A stretch of 64,000 bases of DNA from Lytechinus pictus. Taxonomy: Eukaryota; Echinodermata; Echinoidea; Temnopleuroida; Toxopneustidae. Position numbers and translations under genes: made by a program. Of the stretch, positions 46,010 through 61,000 are shown piece by piece. The first letter of the stretch is position 1; the number at the start of each line of letters is the position of its first letter. The stretch is taken from NCBI RefSeq assembly GCF_037042905.1, contig NC_087249.1, positions 8,738,001-8,802,000 of the forward strand, given 5' to 3'. Below the pieces are notes generated by a model, which saw only the letters and a list, made by a program, of their open reading frames with translations, did no database searches and was not told where the DNA came from.

Positions 46010-49000
46010 CTGAAAAAAAATCAAACGATTGTAAATATTCAATAATAAAGAAAAAATATATATACTGTACCTCATGCAATACACTTCATATTTTACAATA
46101 TCACAAGCTTAATGCAATATAACAATGAACCTGATTTTCTCTTTCAGGGCCCCATTGCACAAAAGTTACTACTATAGTAACTTTGCCATCCAATGGTTTT
46201 TCCCTGAAATCCTAGATCCTGATTGGCTGATGGCAGCAAGAAGAATGCAACTAACTTTGGGCAATTTTTAGAATTTGGTACACACACAAATAAACAATCA
46301 GGAATGCCTACAGCCTCTGAAAAGCATAAAGCTTTAACTCAATCTAACTTCCCATTTCCAACAAAGCAAATTATCACTGACATCTCACATATTTGCTTGG
46401 CAAAAAAAATCATTAAACATCACTCTTATCAAAACTTGCTCTTTTAAGGGTTTCTGTTGGCCCGCCTTTAATATTACATCATGCATTTGAAGAGATTGGT
46501 GTACTTACATATCTCCTCCCTATGATGATGCATATACAACATGTACCAACTCCTGTAAAAAGGATGACAGCCAGGTCAAGGTTCTCTGTTCCCACAAGGT
46601 AAGGTGAGTCTGTGTTGACGTACAGGTACATGACCTTGATGATCCAAGGGAGACCAAGGCCAAGGAACACGTTCACGCTGTTGCTACCTGCAGCAGGGAA
46701 GAGAACGTAAACAATGAACAATGTGAACATGCCCATGTGAGATGATAATGATAATAATCTGGTTATATATAATGCGCGTAAGAAACACATTGCACGTAAT
46801 ATCTAAGCGATTACAGATTTATCATTACCCCAGTCATCGGATTCAGTCAGTCATTCCCGCACACAATGTAAGCACATCCTCTACTTCCTGGGGAGTATTC
46901 CAGTCAGTCGCCGTCGAGGTGCACACAGTGCTGGACAAGCTACAATTACTTTCACATCCTACAGGGTACCCATTTAGCTAGCACCTAGGTAGAGAAGTGG
47001 CAAAGTGTGCATTGACGTCTTGCGATTTTCAAAAAGTATAGGGCATGAAAGAAATTTTACCTGTTATATTGCCGATGGCAGCATCAGCATGTTGGTCCTG
47101 AATGGCGGCCGTTCTACTTGCAAATGTGTCTGGTACGCTGGTTCCGAGGGCTATGATTGTTATACCCGCAACACTGGGCTCTATTAATGCAACACAGCTC
47201 AGCAAAGTAGCGATCTGGAGAGAATGAAGGGCAAGGAGAAGAAGCCCTAATGATGAAACATTCTATCTTGAAGAATCACAGCTCTGTGACAACAATTACT
47301 ACAAATTTCAGTGCAAACATTTTCCTGCTTCAATATTTACATGTTCAATGTATAGCATTATAATTGTTGAATAAATGCGCCCACCCATCGTCAGCAAGAG
47401 TAAATGAGTCTCAATTGATAGTTTCTGCAAATACTGATCTTAATTCAAATATTTATTCATGCATCATCAAATCCTAACCCTAACCCAATGCTACAATCTT
47501 GGAAAAGATTTTTATCTCTCATTATAAAGGAATAGTGCCTCATACTATCGATTAACGAGTAAAGAGTCATGAATTAGGCAAGAAGGAGAAACAAAATGAA
47601 AGGTCAGGAGAAACATGGAAAGAATGAGAGAATATCAAGCTTTTTACAAATAAACCAAATATCAGAAATGCATGTATATACCTGTTCTACCACAGCCGTG
47701 AGAGCAAAGATGAATAGCAGAGATCCAATGAATGCAGGCCATCCTCCCCAGTAATTCCTTGGTAAAAAAAAGAAAATATATATTTATATATGTATATATA
47801 TATACATGTATAGATATATAATCACTTAAAACAAGGCAATCGTGTCTTAGTTATTAAATTGTTTATTTGGAATAGTGATATACCCCAGCACTGCCACCAA
47901 TGCCTTTCATTGCAAAGTCATATCACACCTCTGCCACCATTATTTTTCATGGTATAAAGTCACATCCCACCGCTACCGCCATCATCTTTCATAGAACCGA
48001 GTCATATCCCACCGCTGCCACCGTCGACTTTCATGGAACCAAGTCATATCCCACCACTGCAACCATCATCTTTCATAAAACCGAGTCATATCTCACCGCT
48101 GCCACCATCGACTTTCATGGAACCAAGTCATATCCCACCACTGCCACCATCGATGGTCATGGAACCGAGTCATATCCCACCGCTGCCACCTTTTTTTTTT
48201 TCATTTTACAATGTCATGCATATCCCACTTCTGCTATCATTATTTTTCATGCAAAAATGTCATACCGAATCACAGCTACTATCACTCACATAGTCCTATT
48301 CCACCACTTGCCCATTAATGGTAAAATACAGAATGATTTTTTTTCAATGTGAAATACCACACTCACAAAATTTTCAAGCAAAGAATAAGTATATATCAAA
48401 GTGAGATCAGCACTCAAGTTGTTTACTTACTTAGGTGGTACAATGGCAAAGATGACTTTCCAGAAGAATGTTATGAAATGCATGATACAGTCCATCTTGG
48501 AGGGTGGGATCTCCTTGCCATCGTCATCGATATCTCCTCCAAGGGTCATTGCACTATAGAAAAATAAGATAAAGACTATGAGCATCAAGAATGTTGTGCT
48601 AATTTTAATGCCCACATTAATCAACACCATCACATTTCCTTCATTAAGATTAATATTGTCCTCATGCCCAACGCCATCTAACTTAATATTATTATAACAT
48701 CAACATCATCACCATTTCCTTCATTTATATTAATAGTCATCATGACCAACAGCACCATCATCTCAGAATATTATTAATACCATCATCACCATTTTCTTCA
48801 TCAGAACAATTAATGCCATAAAATAATAAACCCTTTTGCACTTTCGACCTCCATTTCTATCAATTTTTTGCATCACTCCACAAACTACTTGTTGTACTTA
48901 AGCCATGATAATTTGGGAACATTATACCTTTTAAATTGATGTACAAAATGCACTCCAGTCATTTCAGGAAGGATCAATTTATAGGGTGTTCAGATGTGCC

Positions 49001-52000
49001 TACTTTACCTACTTCATGGAATTGTCCATCAACATCATCATCATCACATTCAGTTTCACCATCATAACAACATAAACATGGAAGATGAATAAGAGTTCAT
49101 TGGAATCCTACTCACTTTTTGATCTGTCCAAACCATGTCTCGGCATCCTCCTCATCTTCCAGGATCTGGGCGACCCTCTCACCGATGTCATCTACAAGAG
49201 AACAAGACAAATATGGTGGTCAAAACACACCCTTGTACAGGTGACTCAAAGCATGGAGCTCATACAATCATAGTGCCACCTCTAAAGTAATTGCTTTTAT
49301 ATCCGTCGTAATAATAATCTAGACAGATGTTTGGTCTAAACCCGTCATGTGACCAAAGATAATTCCAACCGATGTCACAAAATTGGCAAAAATGCCATGA
49401 ATCCCGGCATCTGACGTCACAACCCGGGAATAGTACCCCGAGCCGTGACGGCAGACGTAAATAATGCATGTACAATGCGCATATGTGATCAAGCCAGGGG
49501 CCTCACCAAAGCTTATAAAAAGAATTAATGAATTCTCTCTCAAAGATTGCTATTCATTCAGTTATATCTACATTCCTATCCGTTGTGTCTAATTCCGATG
49601 ATGGATATAAATCAAACATATACGGCCTTCAATCATAGGTTTGGTGAAACTATGATCCCCTCAGTGACACGATTGCGACAATTTTCGCATTCCAGAGTCA
49701 CTTCAGGAACCATAATTCCAACCACCTCCTCTGACGGCCATACATATTTGTTCACTAACATTTTCTGTATGAACCGGAAATCATACTAGCTTCCTAGACG
49801 AGAGCTAAGTACTTCCAGCTAACAGTTCTACTGGAGCTCATTGCCACAAAATCATCACACCTACACATGTACAGTTGGAGAAGACTGCCCTCTCGAGTCT
49901 TGCATCATAAAACGTCTGAACCATATCTGGCTCTCAGTAATATTAAAATGTTAGCTATGAAAGAATGTGATAGATACTGACCTGGTCTGAGGTTGGCTAC
50001 GGCAGCACTGTGTTCCCCAAGCTTGGCTCCAATACTAGGATTCCTCAGAACTATCACGAAGTTCCTCAAACCCTAAAATTCAAGATATCAAAAGAATAGA
50101 TCTGTCATCAATCAAATATAAAATATTAAGTATTATGCAGTCTTGTCAGTACTCTTTCAAGATAATTTTCAAACCCTTTTAAAAATGGATAACAAAATAT
50201 TAATCAATAAATTATCAAACACATAAAATACATTTACATCAAACATCATCAAGTCTTGGCAGTATTCTCTTTAGGATACAGCTCCAACTAGTCTGGTCAG
50301 CTACAATGTTAATTCTTTACAAGGATGGACTGTAGACATAAAAACACAAAACTGGACTTTAACAGAGGTGAAGACCTATAGAAAATTTCCTATCCATAGC
50401 TCACTAGTAACTGTCTTAACACAATAACTGTTCAGTATTGTTGACCTTTACAACAACTGAAGACTGCATGATTACAATTTTCTTAACTGAGGCTCCCTCC
50501 TTGACAGACTTAAAACTTATCTAAATTGATTTAAATTTGATTTATTGGTGCTTCATAACAAAATTCTATTCTAATTCTATTCCATACATAATAGAAAATA
50601 ATTATTTCATTAAGTCACTGGAGAATCTGTGGGAAAGGGAAACTGCAATCATCTTAAAGTCTCCATAATGCAATGTTACAGTTTGGGGTGGGTAGGAGCA
50701 ACAAGAAGATTGGACTTAATTAGAAGTCTCTTGGTCTATCAAATCCAGTAACTGCTCTTTTGAATCTTCTGTAAATAAAAGTAGGAGTTGGATACATTTA
50801 GCCTTACTGGATTTGTTCATAATTAGTCCAATTTATTCCAGCTGTTGAAGGACCTTGATCGGGAAATGTCGAAAAGATGTAGATCTGACTGAGTCTAGGG
50901 ACTAGTGACAAAAGAAGGATGGGTCTTACCACTGATTCTCTGTTGACTGGTATCTCGATGGTCTTGGACTTCTCCTCGTGTTTAAAGCACAATGTTCCTG
51001 ACATGGATTTATAGTCAGCTCCACCTTCCAAATGTAGATCTCCCCTTGCATTACCATCCCTGCAAGAAAATAACAGAATTACAGATTAATGAGAGATATT
51101 TCGAACAGAGATTAAAATAAAACATTATTTAAACGTGTGATTTTCAATTGTAGCTGGCCAAACAATTCAAATATAATTCATGTAAATTAATATGGTCATT
51201 TGCATGTGCACATCAGGTATGTACATGTATGTGTGAGGGTGAGTGCTTTGGGCTTATTCACAAATATTTCTGAATTAGATATGATAATTAATGTCTTTGG
51301 ACTGAGCGTTAATGTCAACATACGCAACACAAGACCCAGGTAGGGCATGACTTAAACCATGTATCCCTGAACCAGTGTCTAGCTGCCACATGCATGCACT
51401 TAAATTACACCTGCATGCCCCAACGCCCAGTTGTGAACTTTTCGCCTCTGCTTTCAAACAATCCACTTACATTTCCCTCATCGATTAAATGAGTTTGAGT
51501 ACCATAAATTACCATAAATTGTAAATTATTTGAGCTTTATATTATATTGGCTACCATTAAAGTAAATATGACCATTATCCAAGCTAAACTCACAATGAGA
51601 CAAAGTGATCTACGCTTTTCAATATTGAATATTTAATAGATTCTTAGAAGCATTTAAAAATATAATATAGTCAATACCCTCCACATAAATATAGCAAGCA
51701 CAATGATCATATAAACAGAAGAACTTTGACTTCAGTTAAGTGTTCCACTCTTTCAAACAATATGGAGAATAGAGTATCAAGAACCGAGAAAAACAAAGTT
51801 TCCACAATCAGTACGGTCCACAATTACCAACAATCACTTAGCTTCAAACAGGTTATGATGAAAAATGTAGAATTGTGGCATTGACTTCCAATATAACACA
51901 GTAATTCACTTTAGCTAATCTTCACAATCAAACAATACACAATTGTTTTTTTGGGGGGATAAAGGTTTGGTTTCAACTACACATTTTAGGATATGAGTAA

Positions 52001-55000
52001 AATGTTTTTTGCACTAAGAATATCAGTTTACCAGATTTATGCAATTCCATAATTAGACTTTTTTTGCCAAAGATGTTTTTCCTCAAATCTATCTTTTTGT
52101 TTTTATCTTAATCAAATTCTGCAACCTATCCATTCTACTTGCATCTGTGCGGTGAGACTTCATCATTGAATTGCCTATGATTATGAGTAATACAGCCATG
52201 CTTACTTGACCAAGTATAAAATGTAAATCATTCCTATTTTAGGACTCTCAATTCATTCCTACATAATACCTCCAGATAGGCATTGTTTATACATCTTACT
52301 AAAACCAAATAACGGCATATTTGCACGTTTACTTAACACAGTATAATCCAAACTAATTATACAGAGAAACCCCCACTTTAGTGAGGATGCAGTACTCTCT
52401 ATAGATGCATGTAAACGTCCCGAGTGGTCGCCACAGCAACCCCTCCAAGAGAGCGATCTAGGAGAAGTTGCGAAACGTTACTGTCTCTATACGAAGAAAT
52501 TATTTAATTAGTTGATTACCTTCAAAGCAACTCCGGAATGTAATTAAGTATACAGGATATACGTAAGTATACAGGATATTAGTATTTTTTCAATCAGCAT
52601 CCTATTTTTGCCACTCGTATTTTGTAAGGCTTCAATCAACACAAGAATTTGTTGGATATTATATTTTCAGAATCATTTTTCATCGACTAACTTCATCAAT
52701 GAACCAAGGATCAACACAGGAATTGTCAAGTGCTATACTTACATGATCGCTAAGAGCAGATTTCCAATGAAATATCAATAAGATTGCTCAAGGATCCTAA
52801 ATTCTAATTAAAAGCTTGGATATTTGTGATCAGAGCTTAAAGGGGGATCGAGCAAACTGACCACTGATGTGTGAGTTCTCTCACTGACTGTGTATTATTA
52901 ATCGCTAGTCTTAAAATGTACCATTTTAAGATAATTATCAATAATGCAGAGAATAAATGAGCCTATACTTCTAATTGTTAAGAAAAACTAAACTGTTTTT
53001 GAGAGGAAAGTACTTATTTTGCTCCTTGGAAGCATAATTACGGCAGCATGCTCCGGCGACATTTGCTCCTGTCTTAAAATTTCAAAGGGTTTGAGTTAGG
53101 ATTGTAATAGAGTTTTTGGTTTAGAATAATGTGAAGATATTGATCAGGGTATATTTGGTTTTGGAGGTTAGATTTTATGTTTGGCTTGAAGTGCAGATTT
53201 TCCATTGGAGCAATTGTCGCCGGAGCAAATGTCATGGAACCTATTTTATGGCATTGCTTTATAGTCAGTGGTAGCTCAAAGGACTTACATGGTGGCGTAC
53301 TGTAGGGTAACAGTGCCATCAAATCCCTTGGATCTTACAACCGTTGCCGTCACCAGACCCTTCTCAAGATCAGCTGTGTAGTTAGGAGATTCAAATGTGA
53401 ACTCGCCAGGCTCTGAGATGGAATAATATCAAATGATTTCATGAAGTGAATTAATAGTAACAATAAATTATCTTGATGTATTCAGTATGAGTGTTAATAA
53501 TAATCCTCATCTTTTTTTTCTATGTAGGAAACTAATTGTTACCAAGTTGGAGATACTCTAATCATTGTGAAAAAGAAGAGATACATTCCATTCATTTTGA
53601 TCAATGTCCTCCTCCTCTTCAAAAACTAAACCATCATTCTGAACATATCTATCAGCATCACTACCATTATAAACCATCTTCATCTCCAATCATCATCATT
53701 ACCATAACTTTCATCATCGTCGTCATCACTATCATCATCAGCAGCAGCATATTCACCATTATCATACTGATCACCATCATCATCATCACCCTCATCATCA
53801 TCATTCACCATCATCGTCATCATCGTCATCATCATCATCATCATCATCATCACCATCCTCATCATCATCTTCAACATCATCATCATCATCACCATCATGA
53901 TCATCATCATCATCAATCATCATCATCATCACCACCACCATCATCATCATCACCATCGTCACCACCACCATCATCACCACAATAAGGCTAATTTCCACCA
54001 CTCACCGTCATCATCAATAATTGTGACCCTGGTGATGCTGGGATCCCCCAACGCACCCCCTCCCTCGGGCGATTTGAGCAGGATGTAGAAGTCCATGTTG
54101 GCTTCGTACTGGGTATCGTTGATGATTGGAATGGTGATCGTCTTCCTCCATTCTGTCTCTGTGAAAACCTGAAAGAGTAGCATTAAAAAGTAGTGAAAGT
54201 ACAACCAATAAACCATATAAAATGATGATAATAATAATAATAGAACAATCTAAAATAGAGGTACTTTTGGAACATTTCTAGCATGAAAGGCAAAAGCGAG
54301 AATATTTTAAACTGTTTGAAAGTAAACACGCATGTGTAACTATTCTAATGCCCAAGCAAAATGTGTATTACTTGTTTAATACATGTAACATATAGGTGTA
54401 GATCCTTATCATTTGATAAACCATTCCATCTAAAGATAAAAGAGCTGTCATTAGAACTTGTCACTATATTATTAGCACTTTTTTAAGCTACAATATATGA
54501 TCGGTCACATGATAGATCTCAGCCAATCGTTTGATTAGGATCCATTGTCCCGTGACACAAAGGTTAGCCATTGATCATACGCTCAATTTTCACGATTGAC
54601 TGTATATTGTAGTCCATGCTATCAATCATAGAGAAATGTTCTACGATGATTGCTAAGCTTTGTGTTACCGGCTCCATATCATCATTTTATAAGAGTACGT
54701 AACAACATACCAATTTGCCCTGTGCATGCGTGAATTCGGTCCCTTGCTTAGCGGTGCCGTCTCGTGTCTCGTAGGTCACGTAGACGGTACCCTTGATGCA
54801 ATCATCGTAGGCATCGCTACGGCTGATTTCATCTGCGATCTCATGGTGGTGGCCCGCGATGCCATTCTCCTGTAAAACGATCAAAATGCGTAAAAACATG
54901 ACGATGGTGGAACGCACATAACAGTGAAAAGTACAGTAGAAAGAGAAGGAAGAGAAGGAGAAGAAGAAGAAGCAGGAGCAGAAGGGGAGAGGAGGAGAAA

Positions 55001-58000
55001 GAGAAGGAAAAGGAGAAGTAGAAAGAGAAGAAAAAGGAGGAGAAAGAGAAGGAGAAGGAGAAAGAGGAGAAATAGAAAGAGAAGGAAAAGGAGGAGAAAG
55101 AGAAGGACAAAGAGGAGAAAGAGAAGGAGAAAGAGGAGGAGAATGAGGAGGAGAAAGAGAAGGAGAAGGAGAAAGAGAAAGAGAAGGAGAAGGAGAATGA
55201 GATGGCAGAGAAAGAAAATGAGAAGGAGGCAATGTTGGGGGAGAGGAAGTAATTTAATAATCATCATCATTATCATCATCATCATCAATCATTAAAATGA
55301 CAGAAGTTATATGTACATTACTCTCAATCACTATGTTTTAAAATACTGATCTCCTCTTTTCTTGCCATCCATAGTTAAACCAAATATTCTTTATACCATT
55401 GACCTGCTAGTAGGTCCATGTTTATTCCATCATTGAATATAAATAATACTAGTAAAGCATGTCTTTAAAGCAGATATATGCGTTTTATATTTAAACAAAT
55501 CATTTTAACATACCTGGGTGAGCTGACGAGTTCTTCTCCTGAAATTACATGAGAGGAATAAAAAGAGGGGATATTCATGTCTATGTATTTCATAACCAAA
55601 TACATTTAAATAAAACACATGTTGATATGTACTTTTTTTTACAATTAGACAATTCCCTAAAATAATCATCCTCTTTTTAAATAAGATCCCCAATTAATTT
55701 TTGAAGTGAATTTTTTCAAAAACCTTTACTAGACAGTAAAGAAATAATTACGGGAAATTTCCTGCATGTAGGGGGTCAGAAGTATATACTTAACAGAATT
55801 GCCAGCATAATCCTTAATCATTGTTAGGAATGAGTCCTTTCATGAGATTCAATCATATTTTGTCTGACTAATATTCTACGATTTGAGAGAAAATATGATC
55901 TCCAAGCTCCATTACAAGATATACAAAAGAAATGAGTTCTTTCATGAGATTCAATCATATTTTGTCTGACTAATATTCTACGATTTGAGAGAAAATATGA
56001 TCTCCAAGCTCCATTACAAGATATACAAAAGAAATGAATTCAGCAAAAAACTAGCATCAATCATCTTCTAAATATACCGGTAATAAACATTTCATCACTG
56101 ATGTACAATGCATAATCATTCAAACCATTATGAACATTGATAATGTTTGGACAATATATTTCAATCTTTATGTGATTAATTTCTATAAATCTATAAACAT
56201 AAAGCATGAATGTATTGAAAACTGGATTAAATTCAAGCAGTAAATCTAGTGTTTGGGGGGGGGGGTGAACTATTGTGTCATTCCCCACTTGAATAGCATA
56301 ATTTCATTAATTTATGCCCATGGTATTGAATTTATGTGGTTACTTTGCTCATAAATTTGAAACATCTCTATCACATCCATTTCATTCATGTATCTGCACA
56401 TAGATGTGAACTATACACATACATACATAGGTGGGGTGTTTTATTACACCTATCATTAACTCATACAATATAAAACAAGCCCTGTCATTCCCCATGATAC
56501 ATGATGCTTGCTGTCAAAACCAGGCAGCATGATGGTAGATAAAAGGGACTCAGATATTGATTTTGACGATCGCCGCTGAAAGCGAATTCATTATGGGTAT
56601 GGATTTTTTTCCCGAAGCTATTTACCATTTTCTCACGACTCCTTTCATCTATTGTAAGAACTTTGTCAAACATCGAATAAGTGGCAGGAAGAAAAATTAA
56701 GGGAGGTCACCGCTTGCCCTCCCCTAAACCCCCTTTCTCCTCCTCCCCCTTTCTTCCCCCCCCCCAAAAAAAAAAATTCATATAGGCCTAAACATTAGAT
56801 AATCTCAAGTTCACTGCTGATCTTGCCAAGTAAATCAAAAAGATGTAGATTAAAAATATTAAATCCTCTTGATTTTTTTTATTTCCTATTACATGCATCA
56901 ACTTTCATTGTATCAAGTCAACCAAGACAAAAGGTTGAAAGTATCAAAAGTAGATTATCAATTTCATATGTGATTTCATTTCCATGACAACTCTGCCATA
57001 TACATAAAAGTATTTTCAAAACTAGAAATGACGGCTCTTGCAGAGCTTCTAAAATCCAGCTTGCATTTAAGTTCACTGTGGCGCTGCCTTTTTGTCCTCC
57101 TGCTTTCTGTCCCCTGACTCCCGCCAGTCCTCGATACAACACATAGCAACTACAAGCAATAGGTGCGCTCCCGTCTTGTATGGAAATCAATAATCCATTA
57201 TTGGCGGGTGTTATACAATATACACGATTGTCAGAAAGAGCGCTGGTATACATGTACTGATCTATAATACATAACCACATGGGAATTAGTCCCAGGCTAC
57301 TCGAACAACAAGCTGTGGTGAAAAAACAATGGCATTTCAAGATTTTAAATGGAAAATTTGTTGGTGTCTTTATAGTCGATTACACCCTGTAGTCAGAGAA
57401 TGAGAGGGAAGATGGTGAGAGAAAGAAAAGATTTGGAATGCTTTTGGGTTTTTTTGGGGCTGGATAAGAGGAATTCAATGCATTTCTACTTAAAAAAAAA
57501 CAATTTGGAAATCAAATGTAAATACCTAGTAATATGGTATGATTTCAAACAAATATATTCACTAACTACATTTTCACTTACAAAAAGATGAATAAGGGAT
57601 ATCTGTTTAAGTTGACAAAAAATAAAAGAAAGAAATTGTACGAAATTTTCTGCAAGAAGAAAATACTCAATATGGATGCAAAAACGTTTATGACGTTCAA
57701 CTAGCAAGATATTCATCAATTAAGAAAATAGATCAGGAAAATATTTACAATGAATAAAAGAATATCTTGAATGCATCATATAATATATCATTACATAAAT
57801 GGAACATTACTAAAAAAAATGTTTTGCTTCCCTTCCAACACTGTTCTAACCTGATTCCAACTTTCTATCTTTGTGTGGCATTGCATGGTATTATTTAACC
57901 ATTCAAACTTCTAATTGTAAACTTAAATGAGGTGAAAGTTTAATATCACAGCAAAATTTCATGGATTTTAAAACAAAAATTGATGAACATCTTCTTTGTT

Positions 58001-61000
58001 GATCTTCTTAAATCATTTGCATCCACAATGAGTAATTTATTGGTCAGGAATTTTCATTTAATTTATTGATTTCTATTTTTAACCATTTCATCAGATTCTT
58101 TATGTGTAATTAGAACTTTTGTGATAATGTCATAATTCCATGTATACATATTCCCTTTTCATATTGAAAGTTTTTCTGTCATGAAAAATATTTCACAAAC
58201 AAATTGATAAAATCAATCTTATTAATCTATTCAAGGAAATAACATCAGGATATTTCGTAAAGAGGCAATAACACAACATATATGAAGTTTGTTATGATCA
58301 TGTCAGATACTACAGAAACCCTTCATATCTGAGAATATTCAGTGAGTATATGCTCCAGTCCATAAGAATCAGTATTGATGTCTAAGGTGGACAAGCATTC
58401 CATAGCCACGGTCATCATCGTGATAATCATATCAGACCCTTCTGGGTAGCTTCCAACAAAAACAAGACACGAAACATCTCTACATTACAATGAAGCGGTC
58501 AAGAGGAATTTGATTAAGAAAGTGACCAACGACAACAAATTTCCTGTCAGTACCGGTCAGCGTTGTGGCGTTGGCTGGCAGAGGGATATTTTATTTGATC
58601 AGTGCGGGTGAGAAGCGGAAGGAATTCAATCAAAATTTTATGGACATGGATGGTGTTTATTCTATTAATCATTCCAATATTGGTTTGAAACATAACATCG
58701 TCAAAGAGTTTTTAGAAGTCCCCTCTTTCCTTTAAATAGTGTATGTGTGTATCTTTCACACATTCTGGGTTATTCTTAATTATTAAAATTAAGGGGGAAG
58801 GAAAAAAGACTCCGGGTTTGTTGCCCATTCCCCCCAAGAATTTGAAGAAAATGGTGAAACCGATTATACATCACAGCTGATCTATAAACTAATTGTTTTA
58901 TCAATTTAAATAAAAAGAAACAATAATTCAATTTTAAGAATTTTAATCAAGTGGTCTCTTCCCAATAATGAAATTATGCCAAAATTATCCTCTGACAAAA
59001 TTCTGTTGCATTTTTAAAGATTGTATGTAAGGGACGGGATATTAATACAGAGACAATATATCAGGCAAAATAATCCGGGCTTGTTTCCCATCCCCCCCAC
59101 ACAGATTTTTTTTTCTAAATACTAATAACAACTACCTTAATCATTTTGATGATAAATATATTAATTATTGAATTGCTTTTTCAAGGGGAATGAAGTTTCA
59201 AGTACCTTCATGCCTCTCCCCTTAACCTCCACAGTTTACACACAAAAATACATAGAGGTATCATCAATATCAAAGTAATATCTTCTCTCACTTGAACCAG
59301 CTCTATGAGCACATTAATCATTGACCAATCTTTATTACCCGGAAGTGGTCAAATAATTAAAGATTGTTGCTTGCTTCTGACATCACTGAACTGATAATTC
59401 CCTTCTCATCCTCCGATGCATGATTTCACTTTTTTTTTTCATTTTGCCTGTCATACCAATCTATCCCTCTGTTTAATCTCACACCGACTGATCTCTGGTA
59501 TTGCCATAGCAACATCAAGCTTTGTCCGTGAATTTGTTCTACCTCGGATGAAGAGTGGAAAGTTTAATTATTATCTGCTGTCTCTGATGGCCTCATGCCG
59601 AGCCAAGCATTCAGCTTTAGAATTATTAATTTCATTCATTAAAATGAAAGGGTGATATCTGAAGATATAGAACGCAAAAAGGACTATCACCTTCATCAGG
59701 ATACAACCGACCCCCAAAATAACATACTTCTCATATGTGCATTTCATCCATCACACATGTTTCGAAGAATCATATACGCCAGTCAATTACAAAACAATAC
59801 AGAACAGTTACAGCTTTAATGGTATTTGGAATGTATTGTCTGGCTCTGCGAGGCAGTTCGACCAATTTAAAATTCAATTGTCTTGCTAATGAACGGATGA
59901 TCAGAAAATTGCTCTGACAAAAACCTTTATGTGCAGACAAGTTATGACGTAAAATAAATTTGCATTTCCTTTATCAACTGATATTTTCTTGCTTATAATT
60001 GAATTTCCTTCACAATGCCTCCATCAAAATTACAATACTACCATTAACCAAGCCCCAATTTTCTATTCTTCTTGATAATTCCCATATCTAGATTCTCAGA
60101 AATATGGTGTAAATAAAATTGAGAAAAAAGGTGAGTTTGCTAACTTGAAATTTTCTTTTCAAATAACATTAATTACTGAAATTTCAATTTGCTTTCTTCT
60201 TAGTACTATAAATATACATTGATGAAATTTACATCACTAAAATAGAAATTAATGTTGTAAGACTTTACTGTAATTAAGATTTCTTAATTTTCTCTTCTAA
60301 TTTGTCTTTCATATCAGAATTTCCTCCCGCTGGTAAATGGTGGAAAACAAACAGAAGTTATGAAATTATCATAGACCATATTATTTGTAAAATACACATC
60401 ACATAAGTAATGCCTCCAGCATACACCTTTAATAGGCAGAGGCGTATAATACAAATCCATGTTGGAATGCTATTCAGAACTAGCAACGACTCTCAGCATC
60501 TATAACATTACAACTAACATTAAACATTCAAGCCTCAAGATTTTTTTTCCCGAAACAACATTGCTACTTATAATACAAGTTGTGAATCAGACTTCTCGAT
60601 TTGCCTGATTCAAAATAGGGATTACATATGGAATGGTACCTTCCTAATATGTAAGAAAATAAAAGAAGACTAGAAAGAGTTTCAATTAATCAAATCGATC
60701 TCAAAGATGGCAAGCCAGCAACACCATTATCAAGAATATATGTGTCCTTCACAGAGTTCACTATTTTCACATAAAATTAGGGGCAGCTCATAAAAAGCTA
60801 AATTTTAGAGTTTTTGATGTAAGTTGATACTTTCTATAGTCTAGAAAGAGTTATCCGCATGAACAATATGTGGTAACTACCATTGTTCTATTTCTAAAAT
60901 ACAACTTTTTTCTGAGCTACAATAACATTTTGTAAATGTTGAGATGAGGTTTTGACACACAATCGGCAATATGCCTTGTAAATAAAAAATATTATGACAT

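Noticed and set aside
47900-48352. Proline- and threonine-rich frames near 48 kb
   Set aside because: 42-bp minisatellite within an NCX intron; frame is an artefact of the period.
53536-54001. His-rich and Met/Asp-rich frames near 53.5-54.0 kb
   Set aside because: ATC/CAT triplet repeat in an NCX intron.
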